Numbered from the stretch's first letter, positions 1 to 4,950 are shown. The stretch: 8,420 nt of DNA from Thermoplasmata archaeon (GCA_013329135.1 DUKU01000144.1:5133-13552), one strand, 5' to 3'. The notes: a model not told the origin generated them from the sequence alone. Program-made: numbers and translations.

Positions 1-197
1 CACATTCGGTCTACCATTGAGTGTTACATGTGGTGCGACGTATCAAAGGCCATGGTTCCATGATGCCAAACAAGGCGCACACACTGGCCGTCACGGTCGG
101 AGCCGAATGGAACGAATCGATTGCGCGGGAGGTCCGAGTGACCATCATCCGACTTCTGACAGAACCCCAACCTCATTCCCATGATCTTCTCAGAATA
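1..197. other. Intergenic or trailer region, no supported gene
   Basis: This stretch lies downstream of the leftward 79-residue gene, at the window edge. A plus-strand open frame runs through it, but that frame continues antisense across the better-supported minus-strand gene and shows no recognisable domain. I see only small symmetries: a CATGG/CCATG pair near 51-62 and TTCTG-A-CAGAA at 154-164. There is no tRNA-like cloverleaf, no clear promoter and no long T-tract. A gene ending or starting beyond position 1 cannot be excluded. Confidence 0.5.
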
Positions 198-437
198 TCA
201 TCGGAACTTCGAGTTCTGATCCAGGAGGGCGCATATCTCGTCCGAGACATCGTGAGTGACCTGGCCGGCCTTCTCCTGCTCCCTGACGTATGCCCTGGCG
301 GCGGCGATCGAGATGCGGGACCCTTTGGCTATCACACTGGCGATCATGGTGTGCGCGATGCCCTCGTCGACCTCGTAGTGGGCCATGATCTCCCTGAGAC
401 CATACTTGATGGAGTTCAATCTGCCCAGGTTCAGCAT
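198..437 (-). CDS. Small helical protein of unknown function, 79 aa
   Basis: I do not recognise this protein. The reading frame is convincing because its codons match the neighbouring genes: strong G/C third positions, AGG for Arg, ATC for Ile and GAG for Glu. The protein begins MLNLGRLNSIKYGLREIM and is predicted from its sequence to be mostly amphipathic helix. It has no cysteine cluster, signal peptide or membrane segment. The C-terminal half (about residues 42-79) alternates Ala/Arg/Glu-rich helix with a polar turn and ends LLDQNSKFR. It looks like a compact soluble domain, perhaps a nucleic-acid or protein-binding one, but that is a guess. I chose the ATG at 437 because AAGGA lies 5-6 bases upstream. 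The frame is open back to an ATG at 560, but the extra 41 residues are Arg/Ser-rich and look like untranslated leader. It may be expressed from its own promoter near 562-571. Confidence 0.7.
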   Translation of the reverse strand: MLNLGRLNSIKYGLREIMAHYEVDEGIAHTMIASVIAKGSRISIAAARAYVREQEKAGQVTHDVSDEICALLDQNSKFR

Positions 438-561
438 CGTGGTCCTTTCGCTCTCGCGAGGGGAGTGCCTCCTCGGTTCGGTCCTTCTCTTGCCCCTGTA
501 TCCCCTGCTCTGGCCCGCCAACAATATCTCTCCGGATGCACATCCATACAGTTCTGTCATA

Positions 562-571
562 CTTAAAGTTT
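562..571 (-). promoter_or_regulatory. Possible TATA box for the 79-aa gene
   Basis: Read leftward, this AT-rich stretch (AACTTTAAGT) sits in otherwise GC-rich DNA about 125 bases before the preferred ATG at 437. A start about 25 bases downstream would leave a leader of roughly 100 bases. A second AT-rich patch at about 521-528 (AGATATTG on the minus strand) would give a shorter leader. A 6-bp inverted repeat (573-578/584-589, ACTGGC/GCCAGT, 5-base loop) lies immediately upstream and could be an operator or the end of the previous transcript. Confidence 0.3.
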
Positions 572-662
572 AACTGGCATCGGGCCAGTGTGCGCATTAA
601 CGCCATCTGGGCACTGTGGGGCATCTCCGATGCTCGACGCATCGTGCCAGGGCCAGGGATTC

Positions 663-896
663 CTAATCTCTCTTCCACCGCGGCGCCTTCCTCTTGTCCC
701 TGAGGCGCGCCTCCTCTGCCGGGTAGAGCTTCGCGTGACACTTCGTGCAGAGTCGCTCGCTAGCCGGGTTCGCGGCGTCGCATTCGGGGCACCTGGTGAC
801 TCCGGACGCTATCCTCCTGAGCTGCCTGAGCTTGTCAGGGTCGAGCCCGTACATCGCCGCGATGAACGTGTCCTTATCCTTCCTCCCTTCGGACAT
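663..896 (-). CDS. Small soluble zinc-ribbon protein, 77 aa
   Basis: A 77-residue protein with one treble-clef/zinc-ribbon motif: C36-x2-C39-x10-C50-x2-C53 (CPEC...CTKC). The first 35 residues are charged and helical. The last 20 are very basic (EEARLRDKRKAPRWKRD), as in nucleic-acid- or ribosome-associated small archaeal proteins. The ribbon resembles the general layout of ribosomal protein eL40, but the flanks are different and longer, so I do not call it that. There is no membrane segment. The ATG at 896 is preceded by a perfect AGGTGA (901-906 on the minus strand) four bases away, and by a TATA-like box about 35-40 bases upstream, so the start is firm. It lies 97 bases downstream of the aminotransferase, with a hairpin between them, and is probably its own transcription unit. 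Its molecular role is unknown. Confidence 0.8.
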   Translation of the reverse strand: MSEGRKDKDTFIAAMYGLDPDKLRQLRRIASGVTRCPECDAANPASERLCTKCHAKLYPAEEARLRDKRKAPRWKRD

Positions 897-931
897 GGTG
901 TCACCTGAACCGTGTATGACATTCCAGAAAG

Positions 932-939
932 AATAAATG
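932..939 (-). promoter_or_regulatory. TATA-like box for the 77-aa zinc-ribbon gene
   Basis: On the minus strand the sequence reads CATTTATT, an archaeal TATA-like element about 40 bases before the ATG at 896. A transcription start about 25 bases downstream would leave a leader of roughly 14 bases that still carries the AGGTGA ribosome binding site at 901-906. The box sits just past the 947-968 hairpin, as expected for the first promoter element after the aminotransferase ends. Confidence 0.5.
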
Positions 940-946
940 ATTTCTC

Positions 947-968
947 GGACCCCGCATAGGCGGGGTCC
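947..968 (-). terminator. 9-bp perfect hairpin after the aminotransferase gene
   Basis: GGACCCCGC (947-955) and GCGGGGTCC (960-968) form a perfect 9-bp GC-rich stem with a 4-base loop. It begins 26 bases downstream of the aminotransferase stop (994-996) and lies just before the TATA-like box of the next leftward gene. On the minus strand it is followed by GAGAAATCATTTATTCTTTC, which is T-rich but not a clean T-run. Archaeal termination depends mainly on T-tracts, so this may end or protect the 3' end of the aminotransferase mRNA. It could also be an operator for the zinc-ribbon promoter. Confidence 0.5.
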
Positions 969-993
969 TTTGGGGTTTGGAAAGGGGCCGCGC

Positions 994-2337
994 TCACTCT
1001 GCGCGGTCCTTGTCGACCTTCTTGATGCACTCCTCGAGTATGTCGAGGCCCTTCGTGAGCAGCTCCTCGGGCACGTTCAGAGGAGGTATGTATCTCACGA
1101 CGGACTTGCCGCACGGGAGAAGCATCAGGCCCTTCTTGAACGCGAGCTCGGTGATCTTGTCCCTGCTCGCGGCCGCATGCTTCTTCGTCTTTCTGTCTTG
1201 GACGAACTCGTGCGCGAGCATCATGCCGAGGCCTCTCGTGTCGCCGATGATCTCGTACTTCTGCTGCATCTCGACGAGCCTCTTCTTCGCCTCGGCACCG
1301 AGCTTGGTGCCGCGGGCCAGGAGCTTCTCCTCCTCGATGACCTTCAGGCTCGCGATGCCGGCCGCGTGCGACAGGGAAGCGCCACCGAAGGTGTTCGAGT
1401 GCCTTCCGTACCTGTCGAAGTTGAGCTTCGCGTCGACGATCGTCGCGCCGAGCGGCAGGCCGCCACCGAGCGACTTCGCGCTGCAGATGATGTCAGGTGC
1501 GACATCGAAGTGCTCGCACGCCCACATCTTGCCGGTCCTGCCCACGCCGGACTGGACCTCATCGTCTATGAAGAGGCACTTGTGCTTCCTGGTGAGGTTG
1601 AACACGCCCTGCACGAACTCCTTCGGAGGCACGACGTATCCGCCCTCGCCCTGGACGACCTCCATGCTGATGGCTGCGAGGTCGTTCGGAGGTATCTGGT
1701 TCTCGAAGTACACGTCCTCGATCGCGCTGACGCAGCGCATCCCGCAGCCCGGGTACTCGAGGTTGTACAGGCATCTGTAGCAGTACGCGTACGGCACGTG
1801 GAAGACGCCGGGCATCAGGGTCGCGGTGTATCCTTCCCTCTGGACCCACTTGCTGGCCGTCATGGACATCGCGCCGGTGGTCCTGCCATGGAACGCGCCC
1901 ATGAAGTCCATGAGCACCTGCTTCCCGGTCGCGCGCTTCGCGATCTTGATGGCGGACTCGTATGATTCCGCGCCCGTGTTGGAGAAGAAGACCATCTTCT
2001 TGTTCTTTCCAGGCGCGGTCTTCGCCAGCCTCTCGGCCATCTCGTTCTGCAGCTTGCAGTAGAAGTCCGTGCCCGCGACATGCGTGTACTTGTCTACCTG
2101 GTCCTTGATCGCGGCGACGACCTTCGGGTGCCTCGCGCCGACGTTCAGGACGCCCACGCCAGCGTAGAAGTCGATGTACTTGTTGCCATCGATGTCCTCG
2201 ATGACCGATCCCTCGGCCTTCTTGAACACCAGCGGCCAGGACTTCGTGGCCTTCACGATCCACTCGTCATCCTTGGCGACTGCCTTCTTCGCCTCCGGTC
2301 CCGGGGGCTCCACTTTGATATCTGGCACTTTGTCCAT
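994..2337 (-). CDS. Class III (GabT/OAT-like) PLP-dependent aminotransferase or amino-acid racemase, 447 aa
   Basis: A fold-type I, class III pyridoxal-phosphate enzyme of the 4-aminobutyrate/ornithine aminotransferase family, which moves an amino group from an omega- or alpha-amino acid to a keto acid in the cytoplasm. Seen in order: the N-terminal strand DIDGNKYIDFYAG (48-60), phosphate-binding SNTGAES (119-125), AFHGRTTGAMSMT (148-160), EVVQGEGG (226-233, usually EPVQGEGG), IDDEVQSGVGRTG (257-269) with the PLP-ring Asp259, and the catalytic lysine K288 in SAKSLGGGLPLGA. NTFGG lies at 315-319. The length is normal. Related archaeal proteins include GABA/ornithine aminotransferases and amino-acid racemases, so the substrate cannot be assigned. 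A Cys-x2-Cys-x8-Cys-x3-Cys insert lies at 186-202. The ATG at 2337 has AAGGAG nine bases upstream and a TATA-like box near 2376-2382. The neighbours do not suggest a pathway. Confidence 0.9.
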   Translation of the reverse strand: MDKVPDIKVEPPGPEAKKAVAKDDEWIVKATKSWPLVFKKAEGSVIEDIDGNKYIDFYAGVGVLNVGARHPKVVAAIKDQVDKYTHVAGTDFYCKLQNEMAERLAKTAPGKNKKMVFFSNTGAESYESAIKIAKRATGKQVLMDFMGAFHGRTTGAMSMTASKWVQREGYTATLMPGVFHVPYAYCYRCLYNLEYPGCGMRCVSAIEDVYFENQIPPNDLAAISMEVVQGEGGYVVPPKEFVQGVFNLTRKHKCLFIDDEVQSGVGRTGKMWACEHFDVAPDIICSAKSLGGGLPLGATIVDAKLNFDRYGRHSNTFGGASLSHAAGIASLKVIEEEKLLARGTKLGAEAKKRLVEMQQKYEIIGDTRGLGMMLAHEFVQDRKTKKHAAASRDKITELAFKKGLMLLPCGKSVVRYIPPLNVPEELLTKGLDILEECIKKVDKDRAE

Positions 2338-2375
2338 CAGAAAACGCTCCTTGTATCTGCCGTAAGCGTACGCCT

Positions 2376-2382
2376 GATAAAT
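2376..2382 (-). promoter_or_regulatory. TATA-like box for the aminotransferase gene
   Basis: On the minus strand the sequence reads ATTTATC, about 40 bases before the ATG at 2337. A start about 25 bases downstream gives a short leader carrying AAGGAG nine bases before the ATG. The spacing is the same as for the 77-residue zinc-ribbon gene in this window, which supports the call. Confidence 0.5.
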
Positions 2383-2409
2383 CGATTATGGTAATACACG
2401 GATTTCCTC

Positions 2410-2463
2410 GCGAAAAATCATCCGAATCCGAACATCTGGATACGAATACCGTATGTTTTTCGC
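2410..2463. repeat. 8-bp inverted repeat in the divergent promoter region
   Basis: GCGAAAAA (2410-2417) and TTTTTCGC (2456-2463) are perfect inverted copies separated by 38 bases. The right arm carries a T5 run on the plus strand and the left arm a T5 run on the minus strand. The spacer contains two tandem ATCCGA units (2420-2431). It could bind a dimeric regulator upstream of the aminotransferase promoter. Chance is possible. Confidence 0.4.
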
Positions 2464-2540
2464 CTCTGAAGGCCTCCGCCGGGTGCGTCCTTTCAAGATG
2501 GGATATCGGATTAGCCGAGTCGAGGCGACGCAGGGGCCGG

Positions 2541-2552
2541 CGCGGCGCCGCG
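2541..2552. repeat. 12-bp GC palindrome upstream of the rpo6 promoter
   Basis: CGCGGCGCCGCG is perfectly palindromic and lies 30 bases upstream of the rpo6 TATA box, inside a GC-rich block that includes GGCCGG just before it. It could be a regulator site or the stem of a small transcript. In GC-rich DNA such palindromes can arise by chance. Confidence 0.35.
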
Positions 2553-2581
2553 GACCCAAATGTCGTAGCTCACCCCAAACG

Positions 2582-2588
2582 TATATAA
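2582..2588 (+). promoter_or_regulatory. TATA box for the rpo6-rps2 operon
   Basis: TATATAA within ACGTATATAAAG is the clearest archaeal TATA box in the window. A start about 25 bases downstream falls near 2608-2612, giving a leader of about 20 bases before the TTG start codon at 2631. The sequence just before the box (CCCCAAACG) may contribute to TFB recognition. Confidence 0.75.
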
Positions 2589-2630
2589 AGGGGTCACATT
2601 TTAGGGGATAACTCCGCTGAGGATGCGTCC

Positions 2631-2807
2631 TTGAGGTACACCAGATTCGAGAGAGCAAGGATTGTAGGCGCCCGTGCGCTCCAGATAAGCATGGGCTCGC
2701 CAGTGCTGGTGGATCTGAAGGATGAGTCTATCATAGACCCCATCGAGATCGCGATACGCGAGTACGACTTGGGGGCCATCCCTATGACGGTCAAGCGCGA
2801 GACATGA
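2631..2807 (+). CDS. rpoK: DNA-directed RNA polymerase subunit Rpo6 (RpoK), 58 aa, TTG start
   Basis: Rpo6 is the archaeal counterpart of eukaryotic Rpb6 and bacterial omega, a small subunit that clamps and stabilises the largest RNA polymerase subunits. The translation begins (M/L)RYTRFERARIVGARALQIS and ends IPMTVKRET, both strongly conserved in archaeal Rpo6. The 58-residue length is typical of the short archaeal form without an acidic N-terminal tail. No ATG exists in this frame before the conserved core. The frame opens only at 2589, so TTG at 2631 is the best start, with GAGGA (2619-2623) seven bases upstream. Because it starts with TTG and is short, automated callers can miss it. Its TGA at 2805-2807 is nine bases from the rps2 start and lies within the rps2 ribosome binding region, indicating one transcript. 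Identification is secure and the exact start is likely. Confidence 0.92.
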   Translation: MRYTRFERARIVGARALQISMGSPVLVDLKDESIIDPIEIAIREYDLGAIPMTVKRET

Positions 2808-2816
2808 GGTATCACG

Positions 2817-3452
2817 ATGGATGAGGTCGTAGAGGCACAGCCACAGGAAGAACAGGTCGCACAGCTTCTCATACCGGAGGAGGTCTACCTCACATCTGGC
2901 GTGCACATCGGCACTCAGCAGAAGAGCGCCGATATGAAGGAGTTCATTTTCAAGGTCAGGACGGACGGGCTGTATGTGCTCGACGTCAAGAAGACCGATG
3001 ACAGGATCAGGATCGCGGCCAGCTTCCTGGCCAGGTATGACCCGTCCAAGATCCTGGTCGTGTCCGCGAGGCAGTACGGACAGAAGCCAGCGAAGGTCTT
3101 CGCGAAGACCATGGGCTCCAGCGTCGTCGCTGGCAGGTTCGTCCCCGGCTCGCTCACCAACCCCATTCTACCGAACTTCATCGAGCCCGAGGTCATTCTG
3201 GTCACGGACCCCGCGGCGGACGAGCAGGCCCTCAGGGAGGCCCTCAGCGTCGGCATACCCATCGTGGGCATATGCGACGCGAACAACGAGACGAGGCACG
3301 TGGACCTGGTCGTGCCCTCGAACAACAAGGGCAGGCGCGCGCTCGCGACGGTCTACTGGCTCCTGACGAGGGAGATCCAGAAGGCCAGGGGAATGGTCAA
3401 GACCGACGAAGAGTTCAAGATGACGGTCGAGGACTTCGAGGCGACGCTCTAA
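2817..3452 (+). CDS. rps2: 30S ribosomal protein S2 (uS2), archaeal type, 211 aa
   Basis: uS2 is part of the small ribosomal subunit, at the head-body junction near the mRNA exit. The archaeal/eukaryotic-type features are visible: VYLTSGVHIGTQQKSADM (23-40), GLYVLDVKKTDDRIR (51-65), ILVVSARQYGQKPAKVFA (79-96), the family motif RFVPGSLTNP (107-116), EPEVILVTDPAADEQALREA (123-142), GIPIVGICDAN (146-156) and PSNNKGRRALATVYWLL (167-183). The first 20 residues are a Glu/Gln-rich extension, common in archaeal S2. The ATG at 2817 has GAGGT at 2806-2810, six bases away. This site overlaps the rpo6 stop codon, so the two genes are cotranscribed and perhaps translationally coupled. In many archaea an enolase gene lies between rpo6 and rps2; here it is absent. 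Confidence 0.97.
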   Translation: MDEVVEAQPQEEQVAQLLIPEEVYLTSGVHIGTQQKSADMKEFIFKVRTDGLYVLDVKKTDDRIRIAASFLARYDPSKILVVSARQYGQKPAKVFAKTMGSSVVAGRFVPGSLTNPILPNFIEPEVILVTDPAADEQALREALSVGIPIVGICDANNETRHVDLVVPSNNKGRRALATVYWLLTREIQKARGMVKTDEEFKMTVEDFEATL

Positions 3453-3486
3453 GAGTCGTCCGGTTCGTCCCAAGGCCCGGAAAAGG

Positions 3487-3493
3487 CTATTAT
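3487..3493 (+). promoter_or_regulatory. Possible TATA box for the MEMO-family gene
   Basis: CTATTAT follows AAAAGG in the 79-base gap between rps2 and the MEMO gene. The distance to the ATG at 3532 (about 40 bases) matches the other promoters in this window and would give a leader of roughly 16 bases. Read-through from the rpo6-rps2 operon is equally possible. Whether the hairpin at 3494-3519 is present in the mRNA depends on which of these applies. Confidence 0.35.
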
Positions 3494-3519
3494 CCCGCGG
3501 GGGCATTGATTCCCGTGGG
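3494..3519 (+). promoter_or_regulatory. Hairpin just before the MEMO start codon
   Basis: CCCGCGGGG (3494-3502) pairs with TCCCGTGGG (3511-3519): nine consecutive pairs, two of them G-U, with an 8-base loop. It ends 12 bases before the ATG at 3532 and covers most of the GGGG that could act as a weak ribosome binding site. No T-run follows, so it does not look like a simple terminator for rps2. It may slow translation of MEMO on the long operon transcript. Confidence 0.45.
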
Positions 3520-3531
3520 GATGTTGTTGAC

Positions 3532-4347
3532 ATGAGGCACCCTGCCGTTGCTGGGCAGTTCTACGAGGGCGATGAGCGCGCCCTGAAGAGGCAGATCGAC
3601 GCATGCTACCTTGGTCCACTGGGGCCTGGCAGGCTTCCTGAGCTCAGGGCCGGCCCGAGGAAGGTCCTCGGGGGCGTGGCGCCGCACGCGGGCTACATGT
3701 TCTCGGGGATGGTCGCGGCGCACCTTTACTCGAGGCTCGCGGAGGACGGCTTCGCGAAGAGCTTCGTCATAATCGGTCCGAACCACACGGGCAGGGGCTC
3801 GGGCATGGCCATCGCGATCGACGACTTCGAGACCCCGTTCGGGATCGCCAAGGTCGACGAGGATCTCGCCAAAGCCATCAGGAAAGACCTCATCGACGTG
3901 GACCCCGAAGCGCACTACTTCGAGCACTCTATAGAAATGCAATTACCTTTTCTGCAACACATATCGAAGGACTTCAAGTTCGTCCCTCTGTGCATGGGTT
4001 TCCAGGACTACGAGGCCTCCCGCAGAGTCGGCGAGATAATCCGGGACGCGGTCAAGGGACGGGACGCGGTCGTCATCGCATCGACCGATATGTCGCACTA
4101 TGTCACCCCGGGCACGGCCAAGACGAAGGACGGCAAGGCGCTCAAGATGATCGAGGCGATGGACCCCGAGGGGCTGTACGAGACGGTCAGGGACGAGAAC
4201 ATCTCCATGTGCGGCTACGGTCCCGTGATGGCGATGATGGTCGCGTGCGGGGGCGGCAAGGCCAGGGTGCTGAAGTACGCCACATCGGGGGATGTGCGTC
4301 CGATGAGGGACGTTGTCGGGTACGCGTCCGTCGTGATAGAGAAGTGA
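3532..4347 (+). CDS. MEMO1 family protein (AmmeMemoRadiSam system protein B-like), 271 aa
   Basis: A member of the MEMO family, whose fold is shared with extradiol ring-cleavage dioxygenases of the LigB type. Human MEMO1 binds metal with conserved His/Cys residues, but the archaeal function is not established. The family N-terminus MRHPAVAGQFY fixes the start at 3532. Candidate metal or active-site residues are H52 in APHAGYMFSG, H85 in GPNHTG, H132 in EHSIEMQLPFLQ, D186 and H189 in STDMSHY, and C227 in MCGYGP. All are present, so the protein is probably active in whatever the family does. The length is normal. It follows rps2 by 79 bases, a common archaeal neighbourhood. The AMMECR1 and radical-SAM partner genes that define the AmmeMemoRadiSam grouping are not in this window. 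Codons 131-144 are oddly AT-rich. There is no signal peptide or membrane segment. Confidence 0.95.
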   Translation: MRHPAVAGQFYEGDERALKRQIDACYLGPLGPGRLPELRAGPRKVLGGVAPHAGYMFSGMVAAHLYSRLAEDGFAKSFVIIGPNHTGRGSGMAIAIDDFETPFGIAKVDEDLAKAIRKDLIDVDPEAHYFEHSIEMQLPFLQHISKDFKFVPLCMGFQDYEASRRVGEIIRDAVKGRDAVVIASTDMSHYVTPGTAKTKDGKALKMIEAMDPEGLYETVRDENISMCGYGPVMAMMVACGGGKARVLKYATSGDVRPMRDVVGYASVVIEK

Positions 4348-4376
4348 GATTAGGGGGTCTGTCCATCGTGGTGGCG

Positions 4377-4943
4377 ATGCGCATCCCGAAGGTGACATCC
4401 GCCGCAGTCCTGCTGATGTTCGCCATCACATTGGCATGGGCGACGCTCGTAGTCGTCGCGCCCATGCTCGTGCCCGCAGGCACGTTGACCGACCTCTCGG
4501 GGCGAGTCGGGGTCCACGACAACGATGTCCTGTTCGACGAGCTGTCCACCGTGCCGCACGCTGTCTATTGGATAGGCGACGCGGAGTGCCACCAGCGGGC
4601 CAACAGGAGCCTTTTCATCAACGACAACCAGATGCCGTTCTGCGCTCGCGACGTCGGCCTGTTCGTCGGGCTCGCCGCGGCATCCGGGGTCGCGACCTTC
4701 GTCAGGTACAAGATCAACCCGCTCTTCGTGCTGGCGGGCCTGGTCCCGATAGGCGTGGACGGCGGGCTCCAGCTGGTCACGGAGTACGAATCCAACAATC
4801 TTCTCAGAGTCGCCACGGGCCTTCTCGCCGGCATGGTCCTCGCGCTCCTTCTGGCGCACTTCATGTTCGCGCTCCAGGATGACAAGCCGCGTGCGGAAGC
4901 AGCTTCTGAGGAAGAGGCCCAGGGACGTCCCGGGCAACCATGA
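4377..4943 (+). CDS. DUF2085-like integral membrane protein, 188 aa
   Basis: A four-helix membrane protein. Likely segments are residues 8-30, 93-110, 114-134 and 143-166, followed by a charged, Glu-rich cytoplasmic-type tail (DDKPRAEAASEEE). The loop between the first two helices carries CHQRANRSLFI (71-81) and QMPFCARDVGLFVG (85-98). The third helix carries PIGVDGGLQL (124-133). These match my recollection of DUF2085, a family of archaeal and bacterial membrane proteins of unknown function with CHQ, CAR and DG-x-Q signatures; I cannot confirm it by search. The family often has Cys where this protein has Asp92. The start is uncertain: ATG 4377 has GGTG three bases upstream, while GTG at 4368 has AGGGGGT at 4352-4358 and would add three residues. 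It follows MEMO by 29 bases and is probably cotranscribed with it. Confidence 0.78.
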   Translation: MRIPKVTSAAVLLMFAITLAWATLVVVAPMLVPAGTLTDLSGRVGVHDNDVLFDELSTVPHAVYWIGDAECHQRANRSLFINDNQMPFCARDVGLFVGLAAASGVATFVRYKINPLFVLAGLVPIGVDGGLQLVTEYESNNLLRVATGLLAGMVLALLLAHFMFALQDDKPRAEAASEEEAQGRPGQP

Positions 4944-4950
4944 AATACCT
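4943..4950 (+). promoter_or_regulatory. Weak TATA-like element before the first zinc-ribbon membrane gene
   Basis: AAATACCT, overlapping the stop codon of the preceding gene, is the only AT-rich stretch in the 67-base gap before ATG 5011. The distance would give a leader of about 35-40 bases. It is a poor match, and read-through from the upstream gene is just as likely. Confidence 0.25.

Larger units (their letters stand above)
2338..2630. other. Divergent promoter region between aminotransferase and rpo6
   Basis: This 293-base region holds no convincing gene. It contains the leftward promoter of the aminotransferase (2376-2382) and the rightward promoter of rpo6 (2582-2588). Between them are an AT-rich part (about 2380-2465) with an 8-bp inverted repeat and a tandem ATCCGA repeat (2420-2431), then a GC-rich part with a 12-bp perfect palindrome (2541-2552). 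I looked for a tRNA and found no T-arm or acceptor pairing. A small RNA is possible but not shown. The two short open frames here encode low-complexity Arg/Ser sequences and are not believable proteins. Confidence 0.6.

Noticed and set aside
21..566. Plus-strand open frame of 181 codons
   Set aside because: It runs antisense over the 79-residue minus gene, has weaker third-position G/C bias and no recognisable domain. Only its first third lies outside that gene, and it lacks a ribosome binding site.
629..643. Small inverted repeat GATGC/GCATC between the two small minus genes
   Set aside because: A 5-bp stem with a 5-base loop is expected by chance, and it is not placed next to a T-run or promoter.
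190..741. Minus-strand open frame of 183 codons
   Set aside because: It overlaps two better-supported minus genes in another frame and has a low-complexity Arg/Gly-rich composition typical of a GC-rich shadow.
937..1965. Plus-strand open frame of 342 codons opposite the aminotransferase
   Set aside because: The aminotransferase on the other strand has a full set of PLP motifs. This frame is Leu/Arg/Val/His-rich with no domain, as expected for antisense in GC-rich DNA.
2400..2580. Possible tRNA or structured RNA gene in the divergent gap
   Set aside because: No acceptor stem or GTTC-type T-arm could be found. Only isolated inverted repeats are visible.
3990..4376. Long N-terminal extension of the DUF2085-like gene into MEMO
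   Set aside because: The frame is open, but the translation there is Arg/Gly/Asp-rich shadow of MEMO. The real protein begins near the first membrane helix.
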